This document shows, in pieces, positions 1 through 5,256 of a stretch of 9,224 bases of DNA (positions are counted from its first letter, which is position 1; every line of letters starts with the position of its first letter). Position numbers and translations under genes: made by a program. The stretch spans positions 1-9,224 of the forward strand of contig PYCK01000141.1 in NCBI GenBank assembly GCA_009649835.1, given 5' to 3'. Source of the DNA: Candidatus Methanocomedens sp. (GTDB taxonomy: Archaea > Halobacteriota > Methanosarcinia > Methanosarcinales > Methanocomedenaceae). The notes beneath the pieces were generated by a model. That model was given only the letters and a program-made list of their open reading frames with translations. It was not told where the DNA came from and made no database searches.

Positions 1-104
1 ATGCGGGACCAATGTCGTTCTCAGGGGCTGATCTTCTGGGAATGCTGCTCGTGGTGCTGGCAAGCGGCGCTATCTACATAGGCTTCAGGAGGCGGGGGGG
101 TTAG
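1..104 (+). CDS. 3' end of a membrane-anchored protein (partial)
   Basis: Only the C-terminus is in the window: 33 codons read from base 3 to a TAG at 102-104. The tail has a short polar lead-in (PMSFSG), a hydrophobic segment of about 20 residues (roughly ADLLGML to IYIGF) and an Arg/Gly end (FRRRGG). This is the layout of a single C-terminal membrane anchor with a positively charged cytoplasmic tail, as found on archaeal surface and secreted proteins. I do not recognise the family, and the rest of the gene lies to the left. The last codons contain a run of seven G (94-100), so the exact C-terminus is sensitive to indel or sequencing error. A decayed copy of the same tail lies about 100 bp downstream. 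That copy supports the reading frame, because the two copies differ mostly at third codon positions. Confidence 0.6.
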   Translation, partial: AGPMSFSGADLLGMLLVVLASGAIYIGFRRRGG

Positions 105-112
105 ACCTCCTG
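86..112 (+). repeat. 7-bp inverted repeat at the end of the first gene
   Basis: CAGGAGG (86-92) and CCTCCTG (106-112) are perfect complements separated by 13 bases that include the stop codon. No T-tract follows, so a role in termination is possible but weakly supported. Confidence 0.3.
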
Positions 113-126
113 CCCCATAAGAATAA

Positions 127-269
127 CTCGATATGGGATACTGGCTTGTGAATGGAAATATGGTCTACGTCCCGGCAGATAATACTAACCGAACTCATGG
201 AAGCCCAGATATTTTTACGGGCTGATCGTTGGCGCCATTTATGTGGGGTTCAGGAAAGGAGGATTTTAA
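127..269 (+). pseudogene. Decayed second copy of the C-terminal membrane anchor
   Basis: Two overlapping open stretches in different frames together resemble the tail of the upstream gene. Frame A (127-225, ATG at 133) encodes a polar stretch containing NMVYVPADNTN and ends in PDIFTG before a TGA. Frame B (189-269) ends in LIVGAIYVGFRKGGF before TAA and has no in-frame ATG. In the upstream gene the corresponding order is PMSFSG, a hydrophobic run, then GAIYIGFRRRGG. The DNA shares GGGCTGATC (25-33 and 219-227) and a GGCGC-AT-TA core, with mismatches mostly at wobble positions. The simplest reading is a diverged tandem paralogue that later suffered a frameshift near 219-222, lost part of the membrane segment, and lost its 5' part. 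A chance resemblance is not excluded, because the match is only about 12 residues. Confidence 0.45.
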
Positions 270-421
270 GCCCCGCTGCTTCAAGGAGAACTTGCTATAG
301 CATACAGGCTTAGCTGGCAGAAAGCTGATCAATGTGCCAGGGGATAGTACCGAATAACTTTTTTACTAAACTCCCGTTTGACCCATAGGTTCCTCTTCCT
401 GCTGGTTATTACCTTGAAAAC
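270..421. other. Intergenic stretch with no recognised content
   Basis: I see no open frame of useful length, no RNA fold and no clear TATA element with matching spacing. The sequence is mixed in composition and may be further remains of the decayed gene to its left. Confidence 0.4.
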
Positions 422-1567
422 ATGGACAACTATGAAAAACGAAAGATATGGAGAAACTTTATCTTTATAGATAATGTATTTAGAATGATGAATCTCAACA
501 AAGTTATTGAACCAATAGAGATCAGCAATATTGTGATACCCAATCGCATCGTTTTTCCTGCATTCCAGACAAATTTTGCAACACCGGATGGATTTGTTAC
601 CGAAAGACTAACAAGGATGTATGAAAAAATTTCAAATGGAGGCAGTGGCCTTATCATCACGGGCTGTATGGCAGTATCGGATGACGGAGTTTCCAACACG
701 AATTGCCTGCGGATAAACAAAGATGAACATATCGAACCACTCAGAGAACTTTTTTCCATCATCAAACAAAATGGTGCAGTGCCAGCCGCCCAGTTGTTCC
801 ATGCCGGAAGGCAGACCCTGTCTGTGATGACCGGGCATCCTATTGTCGCACCGTCCCCAATCCCCTGTCCGGTCATGAATGAAACACCCGAAGAACTGGA
901 CGAAGCCGGAATAAAAAGAATCCAGGATGACTTTGTAAATGCTGCTATAAGGGCCAAAAAAGCAGGAGCCGAATTAATAGAACTCCACGGCGCATTTGGT
1001 TACCTGATAGGTGGGTTCCTTTCACCTTATTCAAATAAGCGCACTGATAAATACGGCAAAGACAAGACGTTATTTTTCACTGAAATAATTGAAAATGTAA
1101 AGAGAAACGTTGGCAACACACCCATTTCATGCCGTATCAGTGCTGATGAATTTGTGGAGGGTGGGCTTACATTAAATGAGACAAGGGAAATTGCCCCCAA
1201 ACTTGTAAAAGCAGGTGCCGATGTGATCAGTGTGGCTGCCGGGACATATGCAAGCATGAACCATATGGCCCCATCAGAGGATATGGGCGAAGGAGTACAT
1301 GTGAACCTTGCAGAAGGGATACGCAGTGTGGTGGATGTACCAGTTATCTGTGTAGGAAATATCAGGACACTTGAATATGCCAACAGGATTATTGCAGAAA
1401 ATAAGGCTGATCTTGTGGCTATTGGAAGGCCGCAGTTGGCTGACCCTGACTTTGTCAACAAGTCTATTAACAAGCAGCAAATAATAGAATGTAACTACTG
1501 TGGTACATGCTTGTATTTTACAATTGGTGCTGACTCAATTGCCTGTCCCCAGAATCCGGAGCTTTAA
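422..1567 (+). CDS. NADH:flavin oxidoreductase / Old Yellow Enzyme family, with Fe-S motif
   Basis: FMN-dependent TIM-barrel ene-reductase of the 2,4-dienoyl-CoA reductase / trimethylamine dehydrogenase branch. Family signatures in order (numbered from 422): EPIEISNIVIPNRI (30-43) at the barrel start, AAQLFHAGRQ (122-131), ELHGAFGYLIGGFLSP (187-202) followed by NKRTDKYG, RISADEFVEGG (238-248), VGNIR (311-315) and IGRPQLADPDF (334-344). The C-terminal cysteines C357, C360, C363 and C375 match the 4Fe-4S site of that branch. The protein ends there at 381 residues, so the FAD/NAD domain of full-length dienoyl-CoA reductases is absent and electrons must come from another protein. The second histidine of the usual HGAHGY motif is Phe192. 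No good ribosome-binding site precedes 422. Family N-termini begin close to the EPI motif, so ATG 485 or 488 (Met22/Met23) may be the true start. A tandem TAA TAA ends the gene, 6 bp before the kinase. Substrate unknown. Confidence 0.9.
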   Translation: MDNYEKRKIWRNFIFIDNVFRMMNLNKVIEPIEISNIVIPNRIVFPAFQTNFATPDGFVTERLTRMYEKISNGGSGLIITGCMAVSDDGVSNTNCLRINKDEHIEPLRELFSIIKQNGAVPAAQLFHAGRQTLSVMTGHPIVAPSPIPCPVMNETPEELDEAGIKRIQDDFVNAAIRAKKAGAELIELHGAFGYLIGGFLSPYSNKRTDKYGKDKTLFFTEIIENVKRNVGNTPISCRISADEFVEGGLTLNETREIAPKLVKAGADVISVAAGTYASMNHMAPSEDMGEGVHVNLAEGIRSVVDVPVICVGNIRTLEYANRIIAENKADLVAIGRPQLADPDFVNKSINKQQIIECNYCGTCLYFTIGADSIACPQNPEL

Positions 1568-1573
1568 TAAAAT

Positions 1574-3229
1574 ATGGTCAATGATGAAAAATCCAAACTA
1601 AGAGCATTAAACGAAATATCTTCGATAGATATTACTCTTGAATTTGACCGGATACTTGAAAAAATCCTGGATTTCACATGTAAAACAATGAATGCCCATT
1701 CAGGGACCATCATGCTGGTAGATGAGGTGGATGGTGAACTGAAGATGGTAGCTTCGTACAGGTTGGGACCGGATTATATCGAAAAAGTGTATAAAGCAGC
1801 AGAAAAAGCAGGTGTACAAATAACATCAAGTCCCTCCGGTACTGTCCTGAAGACAGGGAAATATTACTCCGTCCCCAATGTTTATAATGAGCCTAAAAAT
1901 AGGCCGTGGTTTGACCTGTCAAAAGAACTGGGCTTTTCGGCCCAGATTTTCGTACCAATGAAAAGGGGAATAAAGGTTACCGGATTGTTGAATGTTTACA
2001 TGGCCGACCCCTACCACTTTAGGGATGAAGAGATTGATTTTTTAACCATTGCTGCTTCACAGGCGGCATCAGTGGTCCAGAATGCCAGGATATGTACCAG
2101 ATTAAAAGATAATATTCATGAGCTTAAACAGTATAAAGAACAACTTGAAGAAAAAATTAAAAAAGCCCATAAAGGCCTATTTGACTCGGAAGCAAAATAC
2201 CGGGAACTTTTCGACAACGCACAGGAAGGTATCTGTGTAACCGATATAAATGGTCGTTTTCTTTCAATTAATAAAACCGGACTTCAAATTTATAGATGCA
2301 CATCAGATCAGATAATCGGTACTAAATTCTCTGAATGGCTTTCAAAGGACAGCGTTGATATTGCCCTTAGCACCCTGAAAAGATTACAATCCGGGGAAAT
2401 AACTGAACAACAGGTTATCAGGGAGATTATTCGCCCGAACGGGGAACACCGGTGGATAGAAGAAAAAATCCGTGCGATAAAAGAATACGATAGAATAATC
2501 GGCTTCCATAGCATGATAAACGATATCACTGAAAAAAAGGACATGGAACTGAGACTAAGGTATTACAATGAAAAACTCAGGATGTCGTATGAAAAACTGA
2601 AAATTGCCGAGGTCAAATACAGGGATTTGTTCGAAAATGCAAGTGACGGGATATACATTCATGATGTGGATGGCTACTTTATTAAAATTAATAAAGCGGG
2701 TCTTGAAATGTTTGGCTGCCATGGTGAAGAGATCATCGGCTCACACTTATCAGAATGGCTTTCTCCAGCTAGTGTTGAGATGGTAAATGAGATCATAAAG
2801 GATCTTGTTTCCGGAAAAACTATTGAAAAGCCTGCAATCCTGGAAGTGGTCAGGAAAGACGGTAAATCAAGACTTGGTGAGATAAAGGTCAGGCCTGTCA
2901 ATTACGATGATACGATCACTGAAGTTTATGGTATTATCAGGGATGTCACTGAAAAAAACAGACTTGAACAGAAGCTTGCTGAATATCATGAGCAAATAGA
3001 ACAGTCGTATGAAGATTTGAAAGAAGCCCATCGAGCAAAAACAGAATTCATCTCAAATATCACCCATGAATTATTGACTCCCCTTACTTCGATAAGAGGA
3101 TACACTGAACTGATCAACGATAAGAAGATAGGGGACATTAATGATGAACAAAAGGAAAAACTGCAGATCATTCTCAGGGATACTGACCGGTTGATTGGCT
3201 TGATACATAACATTTTAACTGTTACATAA
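1574..3229 (+). CDS. Sensor histidine kinase, GAF-PAS-PAS-HisKA part (stops before the ATPase domain)
   Basis: Cytoplasmic signalling protein with no signal peptide or membrane segment. Domains in order: GAF (about 15-172), a coiled-coil linker (about 175-205), PAS 1 (about 207-320), coiled coil, PAS 2 (about 347-463), coiled coil, and HisKA (about 488-551). The phosphoacceptor is His498 in THELLTPLTSIRGY, with Leu in place of the common Arg after HEL. The two PAS-plus-linker units look like a tandem duplication: KYRELFDNAQEGI versus KYRDLFENASDGI, and FSEWLSKDSV versus LSEWLSPASV. Translation ends at TAA 3227-3229 right after NILTVT. The HATPase domain follows in the same frame, so the natural gene is very likely 1574-3712 (711 residues around one nonsense codon). 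A GGAG at 1558-1561 precedes the ATG by 12 bp, and the gene probably shares a transcript with the flavoenzyme 6 bp upstream. On its own this product cannot bind ATP for autophosphorylation. Confidence 0.85.
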   Translation: MVNDEKSKLRALNEISSIDITLEFDRILEKILDFTCKTMNAHSGTIMLVDEVDGELKMVASYRLGPDYIEKVYKAAEKAGVQITSSPSGTVLKTGKYYSVPNVYNEPKNRPWFDLSKELGFSAQIFVPMKRGIKVTGLLNVYMADPYHFRDEEIDFLTIAASQAASVVQNARICTRLKDNIHELKQYKEQLEEKIKKAHKGLFDSEAKYRELFDNAQEGICVTDINGRFLSINKTGLQIYRCTSDQIIGTKFSEWLSKDSVDIALSTLKRLQSGEITEQQVIREIIRPNGEHRWIEEKIRAIKEYDRIIGFHSMINDITEKKDMELRLRYYNEKLRMSYEKLKIAEVKYRDLFENASDGIYIHDVDGYFIKINKAGLEMFGCHGEEIIGSHLSEWLSPASVEMVNEIIKDLVSGKTIEKPAILEVVRKDGKSRLGEIKVRPVNYDDTITEVYGIIRDVTEKNRLEQKLAEYHEQIEQSYEDLKEAHRAKTEFISNITHELLTPLTSIRGYTELINDKKIGDINDEQKEKLQIILRDTDRLIGLIHNILTVT

Positions 3230-3244
3230 CTTGAAAGCAACAGA

Positions 3245-3712
3245 TTGGAATTGCAAATTAAGTCGGTATCGATAAATGAGACCATCATAAAAATCCTTCA
3301 GGACATACAACCACAGTTAGAATGTAAAAAAATATCTATTGTCCAGGATATTCACACTCTTCCTGAGATAGGCGGAGATGAGGAAAAACTTGCCACGGTC
3401 ATCTTAAATCTAATTGTCAATGCTATAAAGTTCACGCCGGAAAACGGAAAAATTGCAATAACGGCTGTTGAGGAAGGGGACAATATCAGGATCAGTATTA
3501 ATGATACGGGCACCGGCATTCCCGCTGACAAACTTCCCTTTATTTTTGATAGATTTCACCAGGTCTACGGTACGTCAAGCAGGAAATACGGCGGTGTTGG
3601 ACTTGGACTTATTATTAGTAAGGCAATAATAGAAATGCATAATGGCATAATCTGGGCAAAAAGTGATGAAAATGGCAGTACCTTCAACATTGTCCTGCCA
3701 AAACATAATTGA
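3245..3712 (+). CDS. HATPase_c domain of the same histidine kinase (separated by a stop codon)
   Basis: This is the catalytic ATP-binding domain of the kinase upstream, in the same reading frame, open from 3230. The first usable start after the stop is TTG 3245, with no visible ribosome-binding site. All the ATP-binding boxes are present (numbered from that TTG): N box with N55, N59 and K62 in ILNLIVNAIKFTP, G1 box DTGTGIP (87-93), F box FIFDRF (99-104), G2 box GGVGLGL (116-122), and the final GSTFNIVLP strand. The residues between the stop and the TTG (LESNR) are the usual link between HisKA and HATPase in such kinases, which supports one ancestral protein. If expressed separately, by reinitiation or readthrough, it could in principle complement the HisKA fragment. 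Otherwise it is the dead 3' half of a pseudogene. Confidence 0.75.
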   Translation: MELQIKSVSINETIIKILQDIQPQLECKKISIVQDIHTLPEIGGDEEKLATVILNLIVNAIKFTPENGKIAITAVEEGDNIRISINDTGTGIPADKLPFIFDRFHQVYGTSSRKYGGVGLGLIISKAIIEMHNGIIWAKSDENGSTFNIVLPKHN

Positions 3713-3722
3713 GATAGATACC

Positions 3723-3749
3723 ATAAACCACAAACTATAAACCACAAAC
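3723..3749 (+). repeat. Two tandem copies of a 14-bp unit
   Basis: ATAAACCACAAAC occurs at 3723-3735 and again at 3737-3749, separated by one T (14-bp period), just after the kinase stop. A partial copy (ACCAT) continues on the right. It is low-complexity A/C-rich sequence on this strand, with no stem-loop. Confidence 0.6.
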
Positions 3750-3783
3750 CATGATACTTAATAATTGCATAAAATGAAAGTAT

Positions 3784-3791
3784 CTATAAAA
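3784..3791 (+). promoter_or_regulatory. Possible TATA box for the small cysteine-rich ORF
   Basis: CTATAAAA is centred about 22 bp before ATG 3809. Archaeal TATA boxes lie near -26, so transcription would start close to the ATG and the message would be nearly leaderless. This fits the lack of a ribosome-binding site. It rests on position and sequence only. Confidence 0.3.
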
Positions 3792-3808
3792 CCCTGGGTT
3801 TTGATCAT

Positions 3809-3952
3809 ATGAAAGAAGATTGTACGATGTATTCCCACCGGAAATGTGCTGCGAATGACTTGCAGCCATGTGATTTTGAGGGTGATGATTTCAAGGATTG
3901 TTTGAGATATAAAGTAAAGAACCTCAGCACTGATTTCACACAACTGCGCTAA
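3809..3952 (+). CDS. Possible small four-cysteine protein (47 residues), hypothetical
   Basis: ATG 3809 to TAA 3950-3952 encodes 47 residues, rich in acidic and basic side chains, with cysteines at 5, 13, 21 and 31 (C-x7-C-x7-C-x9-C). The segments around them read EDCTMY, RKCAAND, QPCDFEGDDF and KDCLRY. Four spaced cysteines in a soluble miniature protein suggest a zinc- or Fe-S-binding knuckle, a common type of tiny protein in methanogenic archaea. I do not recognise a named family. No ribosome-binding site is visible, but a TATA-like element sits at a distance suited to a leaderless transcript. An open frame on the opposite strand (3943-3758) is hydrophobic and unconvincing by comparison. 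The gene stands alone between the kinase and the tRNA. Confidence 0.45.
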   Translation: MKEDCTMYSHRKCAANDLQPCDFEGDDFKDCLRYKVKNLSTDFTQLR

Positions 3953-3993
3953 TTACCCTGTAGTACTTTACCTAAGATATCGGGCAATGGTGA

Positions 3994-4056
3994 TATCCGG
4001 CAGATATCAACGAAAAGGATAAGTATTATCGTGCATATCCTGAATGCCGCCGGATA
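3994..4056 (+). other. Nested inverted repeats upstream of tRNA-Tyr (possible structured RNA)
   Basis: TATCCGGC (3994-4001) is perfectly complementary to GCCGGATA (4049-4056). Inside, AGGATA (4016-4021) pairs with TATCCT (4036-4041). An alternative inner hairpin is GATAA-GTA-TTATC (4018-4030). The whole could fold into a 63-nt rod with internal loops. GATATC occurs three times nearby (3976, 3992, 4003). No known RNA family is recognised, and it may also be a DNA-level site. Confidence 0.3.
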
Positions 4057-4082
4057 GCTGAGATCTGCTTATATTCCATTAT

Positions 4083-4194
4083 CCCGCCTTAACTCAGCCT
4101 GGTTAGAGTGCGCGGCTGTAGTTCGATCATGCACACCTAAATGTGCACACGCGCAGTAACCGCGATGCCCCCGGTTCGAATCTGGGAGGCGGGA
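4083..4194 (+). tRNA. tRNA-Tyr (anticodon GUA), with intron
   Basis: A full cloverleaf can be folded by hand. The acceptor stem pairs 4083-4089 with 4187-4193 (7 bp), and A4194 is the discriminator. The D arm carries ACTC and GAGT, with GG at 4101-4102. The anticodon stem CGCGG (4111-4115) pairs with CCGCG (4160-4164). The variable loop is 5 nt. The T arm CCCGG (4170-4174) pairs with CTGGG (4182-4186) around TTCGAAT. Bases 4116-4121 read C-T-G-T-A-G, giving anticodon GTA at 4118-4120. The C1:G72 pair and A73 are the archaeal tyrosine identity elements. CCA is not encoded. A 37-base intron interrupts the anticodon loop after position 37; without it the tRNA is 75 nt. A T-rich tract follows directly. 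Confidence 0.95.
4122..4158 (+). other. tRNA intron (37 nt, position 37/38)
   Basis: The splice sites follow from the archaeal bulge-helix-bulge rule. Bases 32-35 of the tRNA (4116-4119, CTGT) pair with GCAG (4153-4156) as the central 4-bp helix, including one G-U. This leaves the three-base bulges 4120-4122 and 4157-4159, and cutting between the second and third base of each releases 4122-4158. The intron body has a 6-bp hairpin, TGCACA (4130-4135) with TGTGCA (4142-4147), around a 6-nt loop. The helix next to the 5' bulge is weak, so this is a relaxed motif. Confidence 0.8.
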
Positions 4195-4195
4195 C

Positions 4196-4206
4196 TTTTA
4201 TTTTTT
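4196..4206 (+). terminator. T-rich terminator after tRNA-Tyr
   Basis: TTTT-A-TTTTTT starts two bases after the tRNA discriminator. T-runs alone are enough for intrinsic termination by archaeal RNA polymerase. Confidence 0.6.
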
Positions 4207-4262
4207 AGCCGCAGACCATATCGATATATTTATATTGAAATACATTAATTGATTTTTAGTGA

Positions 4263-4284
4263 GGTATATAATCTATAAGATTAT
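4263..4284 (+). promoter_or_regulatory. TATA box overlapped by a 17-bp palindrome (candidate operator)
   Basis: GGTATATAAT (4263-4272) is a good archaeal TATA element, placing transcription start near 4295. The perfect inverted repeat ATAATCT-ATA-AGATTAT (4268-4284) overlaps its 3' half and extends towards the start site. A dimeric regulator bound there would block TBP/TFB or polymerase, so repression of the cytochrome transcript is the natural reading. The regulator is not identifiable here. Confidence 0.45.
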
Positions 4285-4319
4285 GTACTCAAGTTAATCC
4301 AACCAAAGGGAGGATTTTC

Positions 4320-4364
4320 TTGGAAGTGTATTGCAGGTATACGGAATTATACTTATTGATTTAA
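4320..4364 (+). CDS. Possible 14-residue leader peptide before the cytochrome gene
   Basis: A strong ribosome-binding site, GGGAGG (4308-4313), has no long gene at the right distance. It is followed after 6 bp by TTG 4320, which opens a 14-codon frame (MEVYCRYTELYLLI) ending at TAA 4362-4364. The cytochrome start, with its own GGTGG at 4388-4392, lies 36 bp further on. Three of the 14 codons are tyrosine, and the gene upstream is tRNA-Tyr. The peptide may be a translated leader that controls the cytochrome, or the GGGAGG may serve another purpose. A short AT-rich frame like this can also arise by chance. Confidence 0.25.
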   Translation: MEVYCRYTELYLLI

Positions 4365-4400
4365 ACTAATAATTAACATGAATTTAAGGTGGATTAGTGT

Positions 4401-5246
4401 ATGAGAAAAGAGATTGTTACAGTGTTAGCTGTTATGGCACTTATATTTTTGATATATAGTATTGCGAAACCGACCCATTTGCATCAGGATATTGAGATGG
4501 AATACTGCGGTGGATGCCATACTGAGGAATCCATCTTAAGTATGCATGAATCTGTAGATCCTATGGAAACGGGATGTGTGGATATAGGATGTCATCCTGA
4601 AGCCGTGGCCATGTTCAGTGTTCATAACGAAATGATACCGAGTGAATGCGATAGGTGTCACGAGTTCGGTGGAGAACCTATGTATTCGGATTGCGATCTA
4701 TGTCACGGGAGTTATCATAAACTGGAAGGCAGGATAAATATTGAGGGCGAAGATTGTGAAGACTGCCATGAAAGCCATTCCCTCCTTACTGACGATGCCT
4801 GTGACAAATGCCATAGTGAGGCATACAATGATGTGAAAACCGAGGGTGGTAGCCATTTGGATCTTTCTGGTGGTTGCTATGACTGTCATATAGAACATAA
4901 GGGCATCCCGGATTGTCTTGACTGCCATGAAGGGATTGACCACAGTGGAAATATCGAAAACAAAGACTGCACACAATGTCACAATGGGCATATGCCCAAA
5001 GGAGTCAGTTTCGGTTCTGACACGGCAAATGAACTATGTATTGAATGCCATCCTAATGTGGCACAGGAATTCCAGGATTATCCATCCAAACATTCAGACA
5101 TTAATTGTGTAGATTGCCATCAGGAACACCTTCAAGTAAGTCCATGCGCAGATTGCCATGAAGGGGTTCATGCACAGTTAACAGGATTAGATGTGGATGA
5201 ATGCAGGGGATGCCATGGTGAAGCCCATTCACCTTCAAAGTATTAA
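4401..5246 (+). CDS. Multiheme c-type cytochrome, 13 predicted hemes
   Basis: Exported electron-transfer protein of 281 residues. The N-terminus, MRKE then about 18 hydrophobic residues, is a signal peptide or N-terminal anchor; the rest is soluble and strongly acidic. Twelve CxxCH heme sites start at C36, C83, C98, C119, C134, C159, C172, C190, C213, C236, C249 and C268. A thirteenth site at C59-H65 has CxxxxCH spacing. Fourteen further histidines (26, 28, 49, 75, 106, 126, 152, 166, 181, 197, 231, 243, 257, 276) are enough for bis-histidine ligation of all hemes. From C119 on the protein is built of two-heme modules (CxxCHxxH then CxxCH), clearest at 159-181 and 236-257. AGGTGG (4387-4392) is the ribosome-binding site, 8 bp before the ATG. 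The gene has its own promoter and terminator, so it appears monocistronic. The role is probably extracellular or pseudo-periplasmic electron transfer; the partner is unknown. Confidence 0.92.
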   Translation: MRKEIVTVLAVMALIFLIYSIAKPTHLHQDIEMEYCGGCHTEESILSMHESVDPMETGCVDIGCHPEAVAMFSVHNEMIPSECDRCHEFGGEPMYSDCDLCHGSYHKLEGRINIEGEDCEDCHESHSLLTDDACDKCHSEAYNDVKTEGGSHLDLSGGCYDCHIEHKGIPDCLDCHEGIDHSGNIENKDCTQCHNGHMPKGVSFGSDTANELCIECHPNVAQEFQDYPSKHSDINCVDCHQEHLQVSPCADCHEGVHAQLTGLDVDECRGCHGEAHSPSKY

Positions 5247-5256
5247 TCCACAATAG

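Larger units (their letters stand above)
1574..3712 (+). pseudogene. Whole histidine kinase locus with a single in-frame TAA
   Basis: Read as one locus, this is GAF-PAS-PAS-HisKA-HATPase with a single defect, the TAA at 3227-3229. No frameshift or other stop is seen over about 2.1 kb, and all motifs are intact on both sides. The stop is TAA rather than TAG, so pyrrolysine insertion does not explain it. The options are a recent nonsense mutation, a base error in the assembly, readthrough, or a genuinely split kinase. Confidence 0.6.

Noticed and set aside
3227..3229. Pyrrolysine or other recoding of the kinase stop
   Set aside because: The codon is TAA, not TAG or TGA, so neither pyrrolysine nor selenocysteine decoding applies.
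3723..3749. Start of a CRISPR array
   Set aside because: Only two 14-bp units with a one-base spacer and no dyad symmetry; this is a simple tandem repeat.
3882..3933. Possible box C/D guide RNA (GTGATGA at 3882, CTGA at 3930)
   Set aside because: The spacing of 52 nt is right, but the internal D' and C' boxes are poor and it lies inside the small cysteine-rich frame; two short boxes are expected by chance.
3758..3943. 61-codon minus-strand frame between the kinase and the tRNA
   Set aside because: Hydrophobic with no motif or ribosome-binding site; the plus-strand cysteine-rich frame over the same bases is more protein-like.
4083..4206. tRNA-Tyr as an integration site of a mobile element
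   Set aside because: No integrase gene and no second copy of the tRNA 3' end is visible in the window.
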